A stretch of 64,000 nt of DNA from DATAGF01 sp963835685 (GCA_963835685.1 CAWIGI010000009.1:183908-247907), one strand, 5' to 3'; counted from the first letter of the stretch, positions 50,237-59,458 are shown. The notes: a model not told the origin generated them from the sequence alone. Program-made: numbers and translations.

Positions 50237-51991
50237 GTGAGCGCCAACGGCGTCGCCCAGATCGTCGCCTTCCTGGCGCTGCTGACGCTCCTCACGCCCG
50301 CCCTCGGCGCGTACATCGCGCGGGTCATGGAGGGCCGGCCGGTGCCGGGCCTGTCGCGCCTGCTGAGGCCCGTGGAGCGCGGCATCTACCGCGCTCTGCG
50401 CGTGGACCCCGCCCGGCAGCAGGGATGGCGCGGGTACGCGGTGGCGGTCGTCGTCTTCAACGCCGTCGGGTTCGCCGCCCTCTACGCGATCCTGCGCCTG
50501 CAGGGCGTCCTCCCGCTCAACCCCCTCGACCTCCCCGGGATGCGCTGGGACGTCGCCTTCAACACGGCCGCGAGCTTCGTCACCAACACGAGCTGGCAGT
50601 TCTACGGCGGCGAGTCAACGCTGTCCTACCTCGGCCAGGCGCTCGGCATCGCCGTGCAGTCCTTCGTCTCGGCCGCGGTCGGGCTGGCGGTGGCGATGGC
50701 GGTGTTCCGGGGGTTCGCCCGGCGCGGCACCAGGGCGCTCGGCAACTTCTGGGTCAACCTCACGCGCGCGACGCTCTACGTGATGCTGCCCCTGGCGCTG
50801 ATCTGGGGGCTGGCGCTGGCCTCCCAGGGCGTGGTGCAGTCGCTCGACGACCCGGTCGAGTACCGCGCGCTCGAGGCCCGCACGCTCGGGGCGACCGGCG
50901 AGGATGGCGGCGCCGAGACCCGGACCGTGCCGCGGGGCGCGGTGGCGTCGCAGGTCGCCATCCGCTCGCTCGGCAGCGTCGGCGGCGGCTACTTCAACGC
51001 GAACTCGGCGACGCCCTTCGAGAGCCCCACGCCGCTGGCGAACCTCGTCCACATGCTCGGGCTGCTGCTCATCCCCGCGGCGCTCACCGCCACCTTCGGG
51101 AGGGTGGTCGGGTCGCGACGTCAGGGCTGGGCCCTCTACTGGACGATGATGGTGATCGTGATCGTGGCAGTCGCCGTCGCGCTGCCGTTCGAGCAACGGG
51201 GATCGGAGGTGCTCCAGCAGACCGGCGTCGAGCTGTCGGCCGGCGACGGCCAGGCCGGCGGGAACATGTCCGACAAGGAGGTGCGCTTCGGGATCGCGGG
51301 CACCGCGCTCTTCGGCGTCGCCACCACGGCGTCGTCCGACGGAGCCGTGAACGGGGGCTTCGACGCCTGGACGGGAGGGGGCGTCGCGGTGCCCCTGACG
51401 CTGATGTCCCTCGGGGAGGTCGCCTACGGCGGCGTCGGCTCGGGGATGTACGGGATGCTGCTGTTCGTGGTCATCGCCGTCTTCATCGGGGGCCTGATGA
51501 TCGGGCGGACGCCCGAGTACCTCGGCAAGAAGATCGAGGGGCGCGAGATCAAGCTCACACTGATCGGGCTGCTGGTGATGCCGGTCGGGTTGCTCGTCAT
51601 GCTGGCGGTCGTGGTCACCAGCGACGCCGGCACCGCCTCGATGCTGAACCCCGGCCCGCAGGGCTTTGGCGAGGCGTTCTACGCGTACAGCTCCCAGTGG
51701 AACAACAACGGCAGCGCCATGGCGGGATACGGCGCGACGGAGCTCTCGACGACGCTCGGCGGGGTCGCCATGCTGCTCGGCCGCTTCGCGCCGCTGCTGG
51801 CGGTGCTCGCGCTGGCCGGGGCGCTCTCGCGCAAGCCGGTGGCGCCGTTCAGCGCCGGCACCCTGCGCACCACGACGCCCACCTTCGTCGTGACGCTGAT
51901 CTTCGTGATCATCCTGGTCGCCGCCCTCAACTTCATCTCGGCGCTCGCCCTCGGGCCGTTGGCCACCGAGCTGTCGGGGCGCCCCTTCTGA
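50237..51991 (+). CDS. Second KdpA with altered pore loops (KdpA2)
   Basis: The 584-residue protein aligns without gaps in the pore regions to KdpA copy 1 but differs in several pore loops: TNTSWQ (Ser119 for Asn), GSVGGG (Ser247-Val248 for Thr-Asn), YGGVGSG preceded by Ala-Tyr, and NNNGSAMAGY (Met495 for Phe). The glycines and Gln121 are kept. The rest of the fold is conserved. The altered residues are next to the K+ filter, so changed ion affinity or selectivity is plausible. No second kdpB or kdpC is present; it may share those subunits. GTG start, no clear ribosome-binding site. Confidence 0.88.
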   Translation: MSANGVAQIVAFLALLTLLTPALGAYIARVMEGRPVPGLSRLLRPVERGIYRALRVDPARQQGWRGYAVAVVVFNAVGFAALYAILRLQGVLPLNPLDLPGMRWDVAFNTAASFVTNTSWQFYGGESTLSYLGQALGIAVQSFVSAAVGLAVAMAVFRGFARRGTRALGNFWVNLTRATLYVMLPLALIWGLALASQGVVQSLDDPVEYRALEARTLGATGEDGGAETRTVPRGAVASQVAIRSLGSVGGGYFNANSATPFESPTPLANLVHMLGLLLIPAALTATFGRVVGSRRQGWALYWTMMVIVIVAVAVALPFEQRGSEVLQQTGVELSAGDGQAGGNMSDKEVRFGIAGTALFGVATTASSDGAVNGGFDAWTGGGVAVPLTLMSLGEVAYGGVGSGMYGMLLFVVIAVFIGGLMIGRTPEYLGKKIEGREIKLTLIGLLVMPVGLLVMLAVVVTSDAGTASMLNPGPQGFGEAFYAYSSQWNNNGSAMAGYGATELSTTLGGVAMLLGRFAPLLAVLALAGALSRKPVAPFSAGTLRTTTPTFVVTLIFVIILVAALNFISALALGPLATELSGRPF

Positions 51992-52007
51992 TGGGGGGCT
52001 GACCGTC

Positions 52008-53120
52008 GTGGCCGAGACCGTGGGGCGGGGAAAGCTCAAGGTGTACGTGGGCATGGCGGCCGGGGTCGGCAAGACGTACTCGATGCTCGAGGAGGGGCAT
52101 GAGCTGCGACGCGACGGCCACGACGTCGTGATCGGGTGGCTGGAGGCCCACGGGAGGGCCGAGACCGCCGCGATGGCCGAGGGCATCGAGGTGGTGCCGC
52201 CGCTCGAGCTCGAGCACCGCGGCGTGCCGTTGCGCGACATGGACGTCGAGGCGGTGCTCGCGCGGCGGCCCGAGGTCGCGCTGGTGGACGAGCTCGCCCA
52301 CACCAACGCGCCCGGGATGGAGCGGGCCAAGCGCTACCAGGACGTCCAGGAGCTGCAGCTCGGCGGCATCGACGTGATCTCCACGGTCAACGTTCAGCAC
52401 CTCGAGAGCCTCAACGACCGGATCCTCGAGCTGACCGGCGTGCGGGTGCGGGAGACGATCCCCGACCAGCTTCTGCTCGACGCCGACGAGGTGGTGCTCG
52501 TCAACCTCACCCCAGAGGCGTTGCAGGCGCGCCTGAGGGCTGGGAAGGTGTATCCGACGGAGCGGGTCGAGACGGCCCTGCTCAACTTCTTCACGACCGC
52601 CAACCTCGGGACACTGCGCGAGATCGCCCTTCGAGAGGTGGCCGACTCGGTCGACGAGCGCGTGAAGCGCGAGACGCCGGGCTCCGGCGTCGTGCTCCAG
52701 GGCGTCCCGGCCTCGCTGGTGGAGCGCGTGCTCGTGGTCGTCCGGCCCGAGCTCGGGGCCCAGCGGCTGACCCGGGCCGCGTGGAGGGCCGCACGCCGGC
52801 TCGGGGCGGAGCTCGACATCGTCATGCCCGAGGGGAGGGACGACGAGGAGGCCTCCCGCCAGCGCGACCTCGTCAAGAGCCTGGCGGTCACGCTGGGCGC
52901 CCACTTCCTGCAGGTGCCCGAGGAGGACCTCTCGGACGCGGTCGTCAGCCTGGCCGAAGAGCGGGGGGTGACCCGGCTGGCGATGGCCCGCCCGGGGCGA
53001 CGCGGGCTGGCGTCGCGGCTGCGGGGCGACCTCCTGACGACGCTGCTCGAACGACTCGAGGGGGTGGACGTGCTGTTGATCGCGGATCGCCGCACGGCGC
53101 GACGGGAGGAGGAGCGGTGA
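52008..53120 (+). CDS. KdpD N-terminal half: sensor and Usp domains without kinase
   Basis: The 370-residue cytosolic protein has the KdpD sensor domain (Walker A GMAAGVGKTYS, residues 15-25; EVALVDELAHTNAPG; RYQDVQELQLGGIDVISTVNVQHLESLN), then a universal-stress-protein-like domain (about 230-360; RVLVVVRPELGAQRLTRAAW). In ordinary KdpD these precede the membrane and kinase domains in one chain. Here the kinase half is a separate gene 7.4 kb upstream. KdpD Usp domains of Firmicutes bind cyclic di-AMP, so a ligand role is plausible. It is followed by a separate Usp protein with a 4-base overlap. Confidence 0.92.
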   Translation: MAETVGRGKLKVYVGMAAGVGKTYSMLEEGHELRRDGHDVVIGWLEAHGRAETAAMAEGIEVVPPLELEHRGVPLRDMDVEAVLARRPEVALVDELAHTNAPGMERAKRYQDVQELQLGGIDVISTVNVQHLESLNDRILELTGVRVRETIPDQLLLDADEVVLVNLTPEALQARLRAGKVYPTERVETALLNFFTTANLGTLREIALREVADSVDERVKRETPGSGVVLQGVPASLVERVLVVVRPELGAQRLTRAAWRAARRLGAELDIVMPEGRDDEEASRQRDLVKSLAVTLGAHFLQVPEEDLSDAVVSLAEERGVTRLAMARPGRRGLASRLRGDLLTTLLERLEGVDVLLIADRRTARREEER

Positions 53121-53539
53121 GCGCCGGCAGGAGGGTGCTGGTCGCGACCTTGGGGGAGCGGTTCCCGAGGACGGCCCTGGAGCACGCCGGCGACCTCGCG
53201 GGGTCCGGGGGCGCCCTGGTGCTCGCCTCGGTGCTGGTCATCCCGCACTCCCAGCCGCTCGAGGCCGCCCTCGACCGCTCGGTGACCTCGGCCTGCGAGA
53301 TGCTGGAGAGCGCCGAGCGGGCGATGTCCGCTGCGCCCGGCTCGTTCGACACGCGCCTCGTGCGGGCACGGTCGTTCGCCGAGGGGGTGCTCGAGACCCT
53401 GGCATCCGAGCGGTTCGACCTTGTCCTGATCGAGAAGGGGCGGGGGGCGCCCCACAACGGCGCCGCGGGTCAGATCCAGGCGCTGTTCGAGAAGGCCGGG
53501 GCGACCGTGATGCTCGTGCGGCCGGCTCAGCCGGGGTGA
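53117..53539 (+). CDS. Universal stress protein (UspA-like)
   Basis: The 140-residue protein has the Usp alpha/beta fold: RRVLVATLGERFPRTALEHAGDLA, GGALVLASVLVIP, SFAEGVLETLASERFDLVLIEKG and a C-terminal GATVMLVRPAQ. The usual ATP-binding G2XG9GS/T motif is not clear (GRGAPHNGAAGQ), so nucleotide binding is uncertain. GTG 53117 overlaps the KdpD-N stop, so it belongs to the kdp operon. It may work with the split KdpD as an extra sensor module. Confidence 0.82.
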   Translation: MSAGRRVLVATLGERFPRTALEHAGDLAGSGGALVLASVLVIPHSQPLEAALDRSVTSACEMLESAERAMSAAPGSFDTRLVRARSFAEGVLETLASERFDLVLIEKGRGAPHNGAAGQIQALFEKAGATVMLVRPAQPG

Positions 53540-53552
53540 GACCCGGTCGCCG

Positions 53553-54947
53553 TCAGGCCGCCTCGGGCTGCTCCCGGGCGGCGCTGCGGCGGCGGCGCGC
53601 CCAGAGCAGCGCCGCGGGCACGGCCGCGGCGAGGGCGGCGAGGGCCCCGACGCGCATCACCTGGTCCGCGGCGGACTGGTCAACCGGCCCGTCGGAGAGC
53701 TCCTCGAGCAGGGTGGCCGCGAGCACGGTCGCAAGCGCGGCGCCGATGACGAGCGCCGTGAGGGCGATCCCCGAGGCCGCCCCGGCCTTCTCCCTCGGCA
53801 CCGCCGCGAGGGTGCCCTGGTTGACGAGGGCGTAGTTGGTGCCGACGCCGAGCCCGAGCAGCCCGAAGAGCGGGAGCCAGGCGGGCAGGTCGTCGACGAG
53901 CGAGACCCCGATCGCGCCCGCCGCGCCCAGCAGGGCCGAGAGCGCCATCAGCGCCCCGACGTCGTAGTGCGTGACGAGGCGGCCGGACAGGGGGCCCGCC
54001 ACCGCCACCCCCGCCGACATGGCGAGGAACGCCAGGCCCGCCTCGAGCGGCGACAGGCCCTTGACCTCCTGGAGCCAGACCGTGGCGACGAACACCGACA
54101 GCGCCCAGAGGAAGTTCGAGAGGAGGCCGCTCGCCGTCACCATCACGAAGGGGTGGCTGCGGAACGTCGGCAGGTCAACCAACGGGCTCTCGACCCGCCG
54201 CTCGAGCAGGACGAAGACCACCATGAGGACCACGAAGGCCGCGAGGCTGGCGACGAGCCAGCCGGGGTCGGTCTCGGCCCACGACGGGCCGCGGTCGATC
54301 GCGAGGGCGAGGGCGACGATCGCGGCGCTCAGCACCACCACCCCGCGGTAGTCCACGTGGCGCGTCGCCGACTCGTCGCGCGACTCGCTCACGAAGAACC
54401 AGATCATCGCGGCGGCGCCGATCGCGAAGGGCACGTTCAGCAGGAAGACCCAGCGCCAGTCGAGGAGGTCGGTCAGAACGCCGCCGACCAGCGGTCCCAG
54501 CGCCATCCCGACGGACGACACCAGGACCACGGCGCCGATCGCGCGCGGCCGGGTCTCCTCGTCGAAGGAGTTGCCCACGACGGCCATGCTGGTGGGGAAC
54601 AGGATCGCCGCGCCGATCCCCTGGAGCACCCGGCACGCGACGAGCATGTACTCGTCGTACGCCAGGCCGCACAGCAGGGAGGCGCCGCCGAAGGCCGCGA
54701 CCCCGATCAGCAACGTGCGCTTGCGGCCGATGATGTCCCCGATGCGGCCGCCCGCCACCATCAGGGCGGCGAAGGAGAGCAGGTAGCCGGTGAGCGCCCA
54801 CTGGATATCCGTCGTGGAGACGCTCAGGTCGGTCGCCATCTGCGGGATGGCGACCGTGAGGGCGAAGTAGTCGAGCGTCACCAGCACCTGGGCCAAGCCG
54901 ACCGCGGCGAGGATCAGGAGCCCGGCGCGGGGGATCGACGCTGCCAC
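53553..54947 (-). CDS. MFS drug:H+ antiporter (EmrB/QacA type)
   Basis: The 464-residue protein has 12-14 membrane helices and DHA2 family marks: LVTLDYFALTVAIPQMATDLS, WALTGYLLSFAALMVAGGRIGDIIGRKR (motif A), GIGAAILFPTSMAVV and a motif-C-like GMALGPLVGGVLTD. Members expel drugs, dyes or metabolites using the proton gradient. GTG 54947 is supported by GGAGG 8 bases upstream. No regulator gene is adjacent. It is divergent from the geranylgeranyl-reductase-type gene. Confidence 0.9.
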   Translation of the reverse strand: MAASIPRAGLLILAAVGLAQVLVTLDYFALTVAIPQMATDLSVSTTDIQWALTGYLLSFAALMVAGGRIGDIIGRKRTLLIGVAAFGGASLLCGLAYDEYMLVACRVLQGIGAAILFPTSMAVVGNSFDEETRPRAIGAVVLVSSVGMALGPLVGGVLTDLLDWRWVFLLNVPFAIGAAAMIWFFVSESRDESATRHVDYRGVVVLSAAIVALALAIDRGPSWAETDPGWLVASLAAFVVLMVVFVLLERRVESPLVDLPTFRSHPFVMVTASGLLSNFLWALSVFVATVWLQEVKGLSPLEAGLAFLAMSAGVAVAGPLSGRLVTHYDVGALMALSALLGAAGAIGVSLVDDLPAWLPLFGLLGLGVGTNYALVNQGTLAAVPREKAGAASGIALTALVIGAALATVLAATLLEELSDGPVDQSAADQVMRVGALAALAAAVPAALLWARRRRSAAREQPEAA

Positions 54948-55033
54948 CGGGGTATCCTCCCATGCCGCGACGCGCCCGTCGCGCCCCCGGAGAGGTTCCC
55001 CCGGGGCGCTCGGCCGTGCATCATGGTCCTGGG

Positions 55034-56242
55034 GTGGAATCGAGTCGAGGTCGTGATGACGAGGAACGTGCGACGGGGGCGGCCATCGCCGTAGGGGGGG
55101 AGCGGGTCAACGTCGCCGTCGTCGGAGCGGGCCCGGCCGGCTCCACGGCCGCGTACCGGCTCGCCGCCGCGGGCGCCCGGGTGGTGCTGCTGGACCGGCA
55201 GCGGTTCCCCCGCGACAAGCCCTGCGGAGGCGGCCTCACCATGCGGGGGGTCGGCCTCCTGCCCTTCGACGTCTCACCCGTGGTCGAGGACCGCGTCAAC
55301 CGGGTGCTGCTGCGCCTGCGCTTCGAGCGCTCCAGCCTGCAGCGGTTCCCCACCCCGATCGCGCTCATGACCCAGCGGCGGCGCCTCGACCACTTCCTCG
55401 TCGAGCGCGCGGGGGAGGCCGGGGCCGACGTCCGCGACGGCGTCCGGGTGCGGGGCGTGGAGACGGACGGGCCGTCCGGGATGGTCGTGGACTTCGACGG
55501 CGGCCGGCTCCGGGCGGCCGTGGTCCTGGGCGCCGACGGGGCGAACGGGGTCTCCGCGAAGGCGCTCGGCCTCGGCGCCGACCGCGCCTTCGAGGTCGCC
55601 TACGAGGGCAACCTGCCGGTGTCCGGCGCCGCGGCGGCCGAGCACCGCGGCCGCGTCATCCTCGAGATCGGCACGGTCCCCGGGGGCTACGGCTGGATCT
55701 TCCCCAAGGGGGACCATCTCAACGTCGGCGTCGGCGGGTGGGCGGCCGAGGGGCCGCGCCTCCGCGCCCACCTCGACCGGCTCTGCGCGGAGCACGGCAT
55801 CGCGGTCGGCGAGCTCACCGCCCTGCGCGGCCACCGCCTGCCGCTTCGTCGCACCTGGTCCCTGGCCGCCCGGGGGCGGGCGGCGGTGGTCGGGGACGCG
55901 GCCGGCCTGGTCGATCCGCTGTCCGGGGACGGCATCTTCGAGGCGTTCCTCAGCGCCAAGCTCGCCAGCGAGGCGGCCCTCGACGTGCTCGCCGGCCTGG
56001 AGACGGGCATGGAGCCCTACCAGGGGCGCCTCCGGCGCGCCCTGGCCGGCCACGCCGCGACCGCCTGGGCCGCGAAGCTCGCCCTGGAGCGCTCGCCCAC
56101 CCTCACCTTCCACGCGCTGCGGTCGCCGATCATGGGCCGGTTCGTCGCCGCGCGCCTGGGCCGGTCCGACCCGCGCACGGTGCCGGGCAGCGCGATGCTG
56201 GAGCGCTCGGCGCGCCTGGCCCTGGGAGCCGCGGCCCGCTAG
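55034..56242 (+). CDS. Geranylgeranyl-reductase-family FAD oxidoreductase
   Basis: The protein of about 402 residues has the Rossmann FAD motif VAVVGAGPAGSTAAYRLAAAG, the PCGGGLT signature after the second strand, the GADGANGVSAKALG motif, YGWIFPKGDHLNVGVGG, and the second FAD contact VVGDAAGLVDPLSGDGIFEAF. Such enzymes reduce isoprenoid double bonds in geranylgeranyl lipids or menaquinone chains at the membrane. The start is uncertain: GTG 55034 is used here; an ATG at 54962 would add 24 Arg/Pro-rich residues. A TATCCT hexamer at 54953-54958 is probably the -10 element. Confidence 0.85.
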   Translation: MESSRGRDDEERATGAAIAVGGERVNVAVVGAGPAGSTAAYRLAAAGARVVLLDRQRFPRDKPCGGGLTMRGVGLLPFDVSPVVEDRVNRVLLRLRFERSSLQRFPTPIALMTQRRRLDHFLVERAGEAGADVRDGVRVRGVETDGPSGMVVDFDGGRLRAAVVLGADGANGVSAKALGLGADRAFEVAYEGNLPVSGAAAAEHRGRVILEIGTVPGGYGWIFPKGDHLNVGVGGWAAEGPRLRAHLDRLCAEHGIAVGELTALRGHRLPLRRTWSLAARGRAAVVGDAAGLVDPLSGDGIFEAFLSAKLASEAALDVLAGLETGMEPYQGRLRRALAGHAATAWAAKLALERSPTLTFHALRSPIMGRFVAARLGRSDPRTVPGSAMLERSARLALGAAAR

Positions 56243-56254
56243 GGCCGCCGGGGG

Positions 56255-57478
56255 TCAGCCGCTGAGCTCCTCCAGCGGGACGTCCGGGTCGGCCAGCCGC
56301 GCCGGGTCGACCGCCGCCCGCGACCGGATCAGGGCCTGGACCTGCTCGTTCACGTCCCAGACGTTGATGTTCATGCCCGCGAGCACCGGGCCGTCGTCGC
56401 CGAGCCAGAAGACGACGGCCTCGCGCGCCGCGAGGTCGCCGCGCACGACGACCGGCGCGCCGGGGTCGGCGAGGCCCGAGTACTCCATCCCGACGTCGTA
56501 CTGATCCGAGAAGAAGTAGGGGAGCCGATCGAAGGGCTCGGTGCGCCCGAGCATCGCGCGCGCCGCCGCCGGGCCCTGGTTGAGGGCGTTCGCCCAGTGC
56601 TCCACCCGCACCCGGGTGCCGAAGAAGGGGTGCTCGGCGTTCGCCACGTCGCCTGCCGCGAAGACGTCGCCCCCGGCGCTCAGGGTGGCGTCGACGAGGA
56701 CGCCGTTCTCGACGGGCAGCCCCGCGGCCTCGGCCAGTCCCGTGCGCGGCGCGGCGCCGACCCCGATCACCACGGCGGCGCAGTCAACCGTCCGCCCGCC
56801 CGCCAGGCGCACCCGCTCGGCGCGGCCGTCGCCCTCGATCGCGTCAACGCCGGCGTCCGTGAGGAGCTCGACGCCGTGATCCCGGTGAACGCCTGCGTAC
56901 ATGCCGCCCACCTCGCTGCCGAGGACGCCCTCGAGGGGCACGGACTGCCGCTCGACGATCGTGACCTCCATCCCGCCTGAACGCGCCGAGGCCGCGACCT
57001 CCGACCCGATCCATCCCGCCCCGATCACCAGCAGCCGGCCGCCCGCGGCGATGACGTCACGCAGGCGGTCGCTGTCGTCGAGGGTGCGCAGGACGTGGAC
57101 GCCGTCGAGGTCGGCCCCCGGGATGGGGAGCGTGCGCGGCGCGGCGCCGGTCGCCAGCAGGAGCCGGTCCCACCGAAGGCCCTCGCCGTCGCTCAGCGTC
57201 GCCGTCCGCTCGCCCCGGTCGATGGCCGTCACCTCGCGCCCGCGGAGGAGCTCGACCTCCTGCTCGGCGTAGAAGCTCTCCGGGTGGACGTACACGGAGT
57301 CCCGCTCGGCCTCACCCTGGAGGTAGCCCTTGGAGAGCGGCGGCCGCTCGTAGGGCCGGTGCGACTCGGCCCCCACCAGGACGACGCGGCCGTCGAAGCC
57401 CTCCTCCCGGAGGGTCTCGGCCGCCTTGGCCCCCGCCAGGCTCGCCCCAACGATCACGAAGGTCCGTCGCTCGGCCAT
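56255..57478 (-). CDS. FAD-dependent ferredoxin/rubredoxin reductase-type protein
   Basis: The 407-residue protein shows FVIVGASLAGAKAAETLREEGFDGRVVLVG with YERPPLSKGYLQG (FAD), LLVIGAGWIGSEVA (NAD-binding), FAAGDVAN, and the C-terminal YFFSDQYDVGMEYSG of oxygenase-coupled ferredoxin reductases. They pass electrons from NAD(P)H to a ferredoxin for cytochrome P450s or dioxygenases. No ferredoxin or oxygenase is adjacent. GAGGAG 7 bases before the ATG supports the start, and TACGGT upstream is a likely -10. It ends 12 bases from the convergent flavoprotein gene. Confidence 0.9.
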   Translation of the reverse strand: MAERRTFVIVGASLAGAKAAETLREEGFDGRVVLVGAESHRPYERPPLSKGYLQGEAERDSVYVHPESFYAEQEVELLRGREVTAIDRGERTATLSDGEGLRWDRLLLATGAAPRTLPIPGADLDGVHVLRTLDDSDRLRDVIAAGGRLLVIGAGWIGSEVAASARSGGMEVTIVERQSVPLEGVLGSEVGGMYAGVHRDHGVELLTDAGVDAIEGDGRAERVRLAGGRTVDCAAVVIGVGAAPRTGLAEAAGLPVENGVLVDATLSAGGDVFAAGDVANAEHPFFGTRVRVEHWANALNQGPAAARAMLGRTEPFDRLPYFFSDQYDVGMEYSGLADPGAPVVVRGDLAAREAVVFWLGDDGPVLAGMNINVWDVNEQVQALIRSRAAVDPARLADPDVPLEELSG

Positions 57479-57521
57479 GTCGGTCTCCTCGTCGGCGTCG
57501 CGGAGACCGTACCGTGCTTCC

Positions 57522-59348
57522 CTAGCGCGGGACGAGCGGGATCCGGCCCTGCGCCACCAGGGCCTGCTCGGTTCCGCTCGTGGCGACCACCCGCACGGTG
57601 AGCTCGGCGCGTCCGGGGAAGTCGTCGGGGTCGATGCGGACCGCGGGCCGGGCGAGGTCGAGCCCCACCGTGCGCCAGGTGGCGCCGCCGTCCTCGCTCG
57701 CCTGCACCAGGTAGCGCCGCTCGGGGGCGGCGCGGGGGGCGTCCCACTCCACGACGATCTCGCCGTCCGGCCCCTCGCCGACCACGCGCAGCTCCGCGGC
57801 CGGGTCGCCCAGGGCTGCGCCCGGCGCGGCGGCTCCGCCGATCGGGCGGCTGTCGAGCACCTGCTCGCCGTGCCGGAGCTCGATGCGGCGCGCCTCGGGG
57901 GCGGAGGGGACGACGACGTCGATCGTCCCGGTCACGTCCCCGCCCGGAAGCTCGCACGCGCTCGGCTGGAACGCGACCGGCTGGTCCACCAGGACGCGCC
58001 CGCGCGCCGTCGCCAGGACGATCGCGAAGGGCTCTCTGCCCGCGGCGTCGTCGGCCGGGGTGGGCTCGGCAGGAGACGGCACGACGGCGGTCAGGCTGCC
58101 CGTCGACCGCGTCGCGTTGGCCGCCGCGACGACGTGGATTCCGGCCACGGCCTCACCCGGCCCGGCCGTCGCGGCCGGCGGCGGGGCCCCCGCGCCGAGC
58201 GCGCCCTCGGCGTTCAGGCGCCGGCGGATGCCGTCGTACGTGAAGGAGCTGAGCCACTGCCGGTCACAGTAGGACATGACGTCGTGCCAGCGGCTGCCGG
58301 GGAGGGCGCGCATCGGCAGCGACATGACCGGGTCGCCGACGTCGAGCCCCACGTATCTCCCGTCGGCACCCGTAAGCTGGCCGTTGGGATGGGGGTACGC
58401 CGCCCCGCCGACCGCCCCGCAGAACTCCGCGTGGAACCGGCCGAACGTGTGCGCGAGCTCGTGGGCGGTGTACCAGTCGCCGTAGGCGCCGTCGGCGTCC
58501 CAGCCGAAGGTCAACGGGCCGGTGGGGCCGGATGCGACCGTGCCCGGGGCCGGCGTCTGCGGGATGCCGGAGGCCAGGCCGCGCATGAACCCGCCGCTGT
58601 CGGCGACGAGCCCGTAGTAGTGGGTGCGCCCGTCCGTGCCCGCGGCCACGTCGGCCGCCCGCAGCGCGATCAGCTTGGCGTTGATCTCGGAGGCGTCGAA
58701 GGGCGCCGGGTGGGGCGCGTCGATCGTCGTGGTCGTGAGCCGCACGGTCGCGACCGGGTACGCGCGCCTCAGCCAGGATCTGATCAGGTCGAGGTCGAGC
58801 GCGGACGGCAGGTGCGTCGTCGTCGATCCGGCCCGCGTGTAGCGGATCCTGGCGATGTGGACGCGCAGCGGCGCGGTGCGCGTGAACCTCACCAGCGTGG
58901 CCGGGCGGGGCTTCAACGGCAGGGGCGCCGCGTCGGTCCTGACGCTTCCCAGGCGGATCCAGGTGGGGCCGGCGGCCGCGAAGCTCGCGGGCAGCACGAA
59001 GTTCAGGCTGAAGCCCAGATCGTGGCGGCGGCTGCGCAGCGCGGCCGGCGAGGAGCCGGAGCGGGCCGGGTCGAGCGCCGCCGGGCCCACCGGCGCGACC
59101 GCGGACCAGGGCCCGTCGGCCGCGCGCGCCACCCGCAGCACCCCCCGCACCGAGACGCGCCCGGCCGGGTAGGACAGGTAGACCCTCACGACGGTCCGCT
59201 TGCCGGCCACGAGGGGCACCGAGTTGAGGTGGTCCTGCACCACCTGGGTCACCTCGATGCCGTCCACGGTGACCGCCGCCGCGGCCGCCCCCAGGGCCGC
59301 GGCCTCGTCCAGCGACGCGAGCAGATCAGGCGGTGCCGGGCGTCCCAT
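57522..59348 (-). CDS. Metzincin-type zinc metalloprotease
   Basis: The 608-residue protein has the extended zinc motif HELAHTFGRFH (residues 296-306), followed about 65 residues later by the Met-turn VMSYCD. The N-terminal 270 residues are beta-rich (TWIRLGSVRTD). C-terminal regions include a Pro-rich linker and a fibronectin-like beta domain (RRYLVQASEDGGATWRTVGL). The closest pattern is a cytophagalysin/metzincin peptidase with accessory beta domains. No signal peptide is visible from the start at 59348, which is supported by GGGAGGG; an earlier ATG at 59387 adds only 13 residues. Export by a non-Sec route or cytosolic action is possible. Confidence 0.78.
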   Translation of the reverse strand: MGRPAPPDLLASLDEAAALGAAAAAVTVDGIEVTQVVQDHLNSVPLVAGKRTVVRVYLSYPAGRVSVRGVLRVARAADGPWSAVAPVGPAALDPARSGSSPAALRSRRHDLGFSLNFVLPASFAAAGPTWIRLGSVRTDAAPLPLKPRPATLVRFTRTAPLRVHIARIRYTRAGSTTTHLPSALDLDLIRSWLRRAYPVATVRLTTTTIDAPHPAPFDASEINAKLIALRAADVAAGTDGRTHYYGLVADSGGFMRGLASGIPQTPAPGTVASGPTGPLTFGWDADGAYGDWYTAHELAHTFGRFHAEFCGAVGGAAYPHPNGQLTGADGRYVGLDVGDPVMSLPMRALPGSRWHDVMSYCDRQWLSSFTYDGIRRRLNAEGALGAGAPPPAATAGPGEAVAGIHVVAAANATRSTGSLTAVVPSPAEPTPADDAAGREPFAIVLATARGRVLVDQPVAFQPSACELPGGDVTGTIDVVVPSAPEARRIELRHGEQVLDSRPIGGAAAPGAALGDPAAELRVVGEGPDGEIVVEWDAPRAAPERRYLVQASEDGGATWRTVGLDLARPAVRIDPDDFPGRAELTVRVVATSGTEQALVAQGRIPLVPR

Positions 59349-59445
59349 GGTCCCTCCCGGGAGGGTGATCCGAGCCGCCGCGATCATCCAACCGTTCCCC
59401 GCGGCGGCGCAACGCCCCCGAGGTGCCCCCGTGGACGTCTCCGCC

Positions 59446-59458
59446 TAGCATGGCCGGC
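59446..59458 (+). promoter_or_regulatory. Leaderless-type promoter of the GNAT gene
   Basis: TAGCAT at 59446-59451 ends 7 bases before GTG 59459. The hexamer overlaps the ATG at 59450, which makes that ATG a less likely start. Confidence 0.45.
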
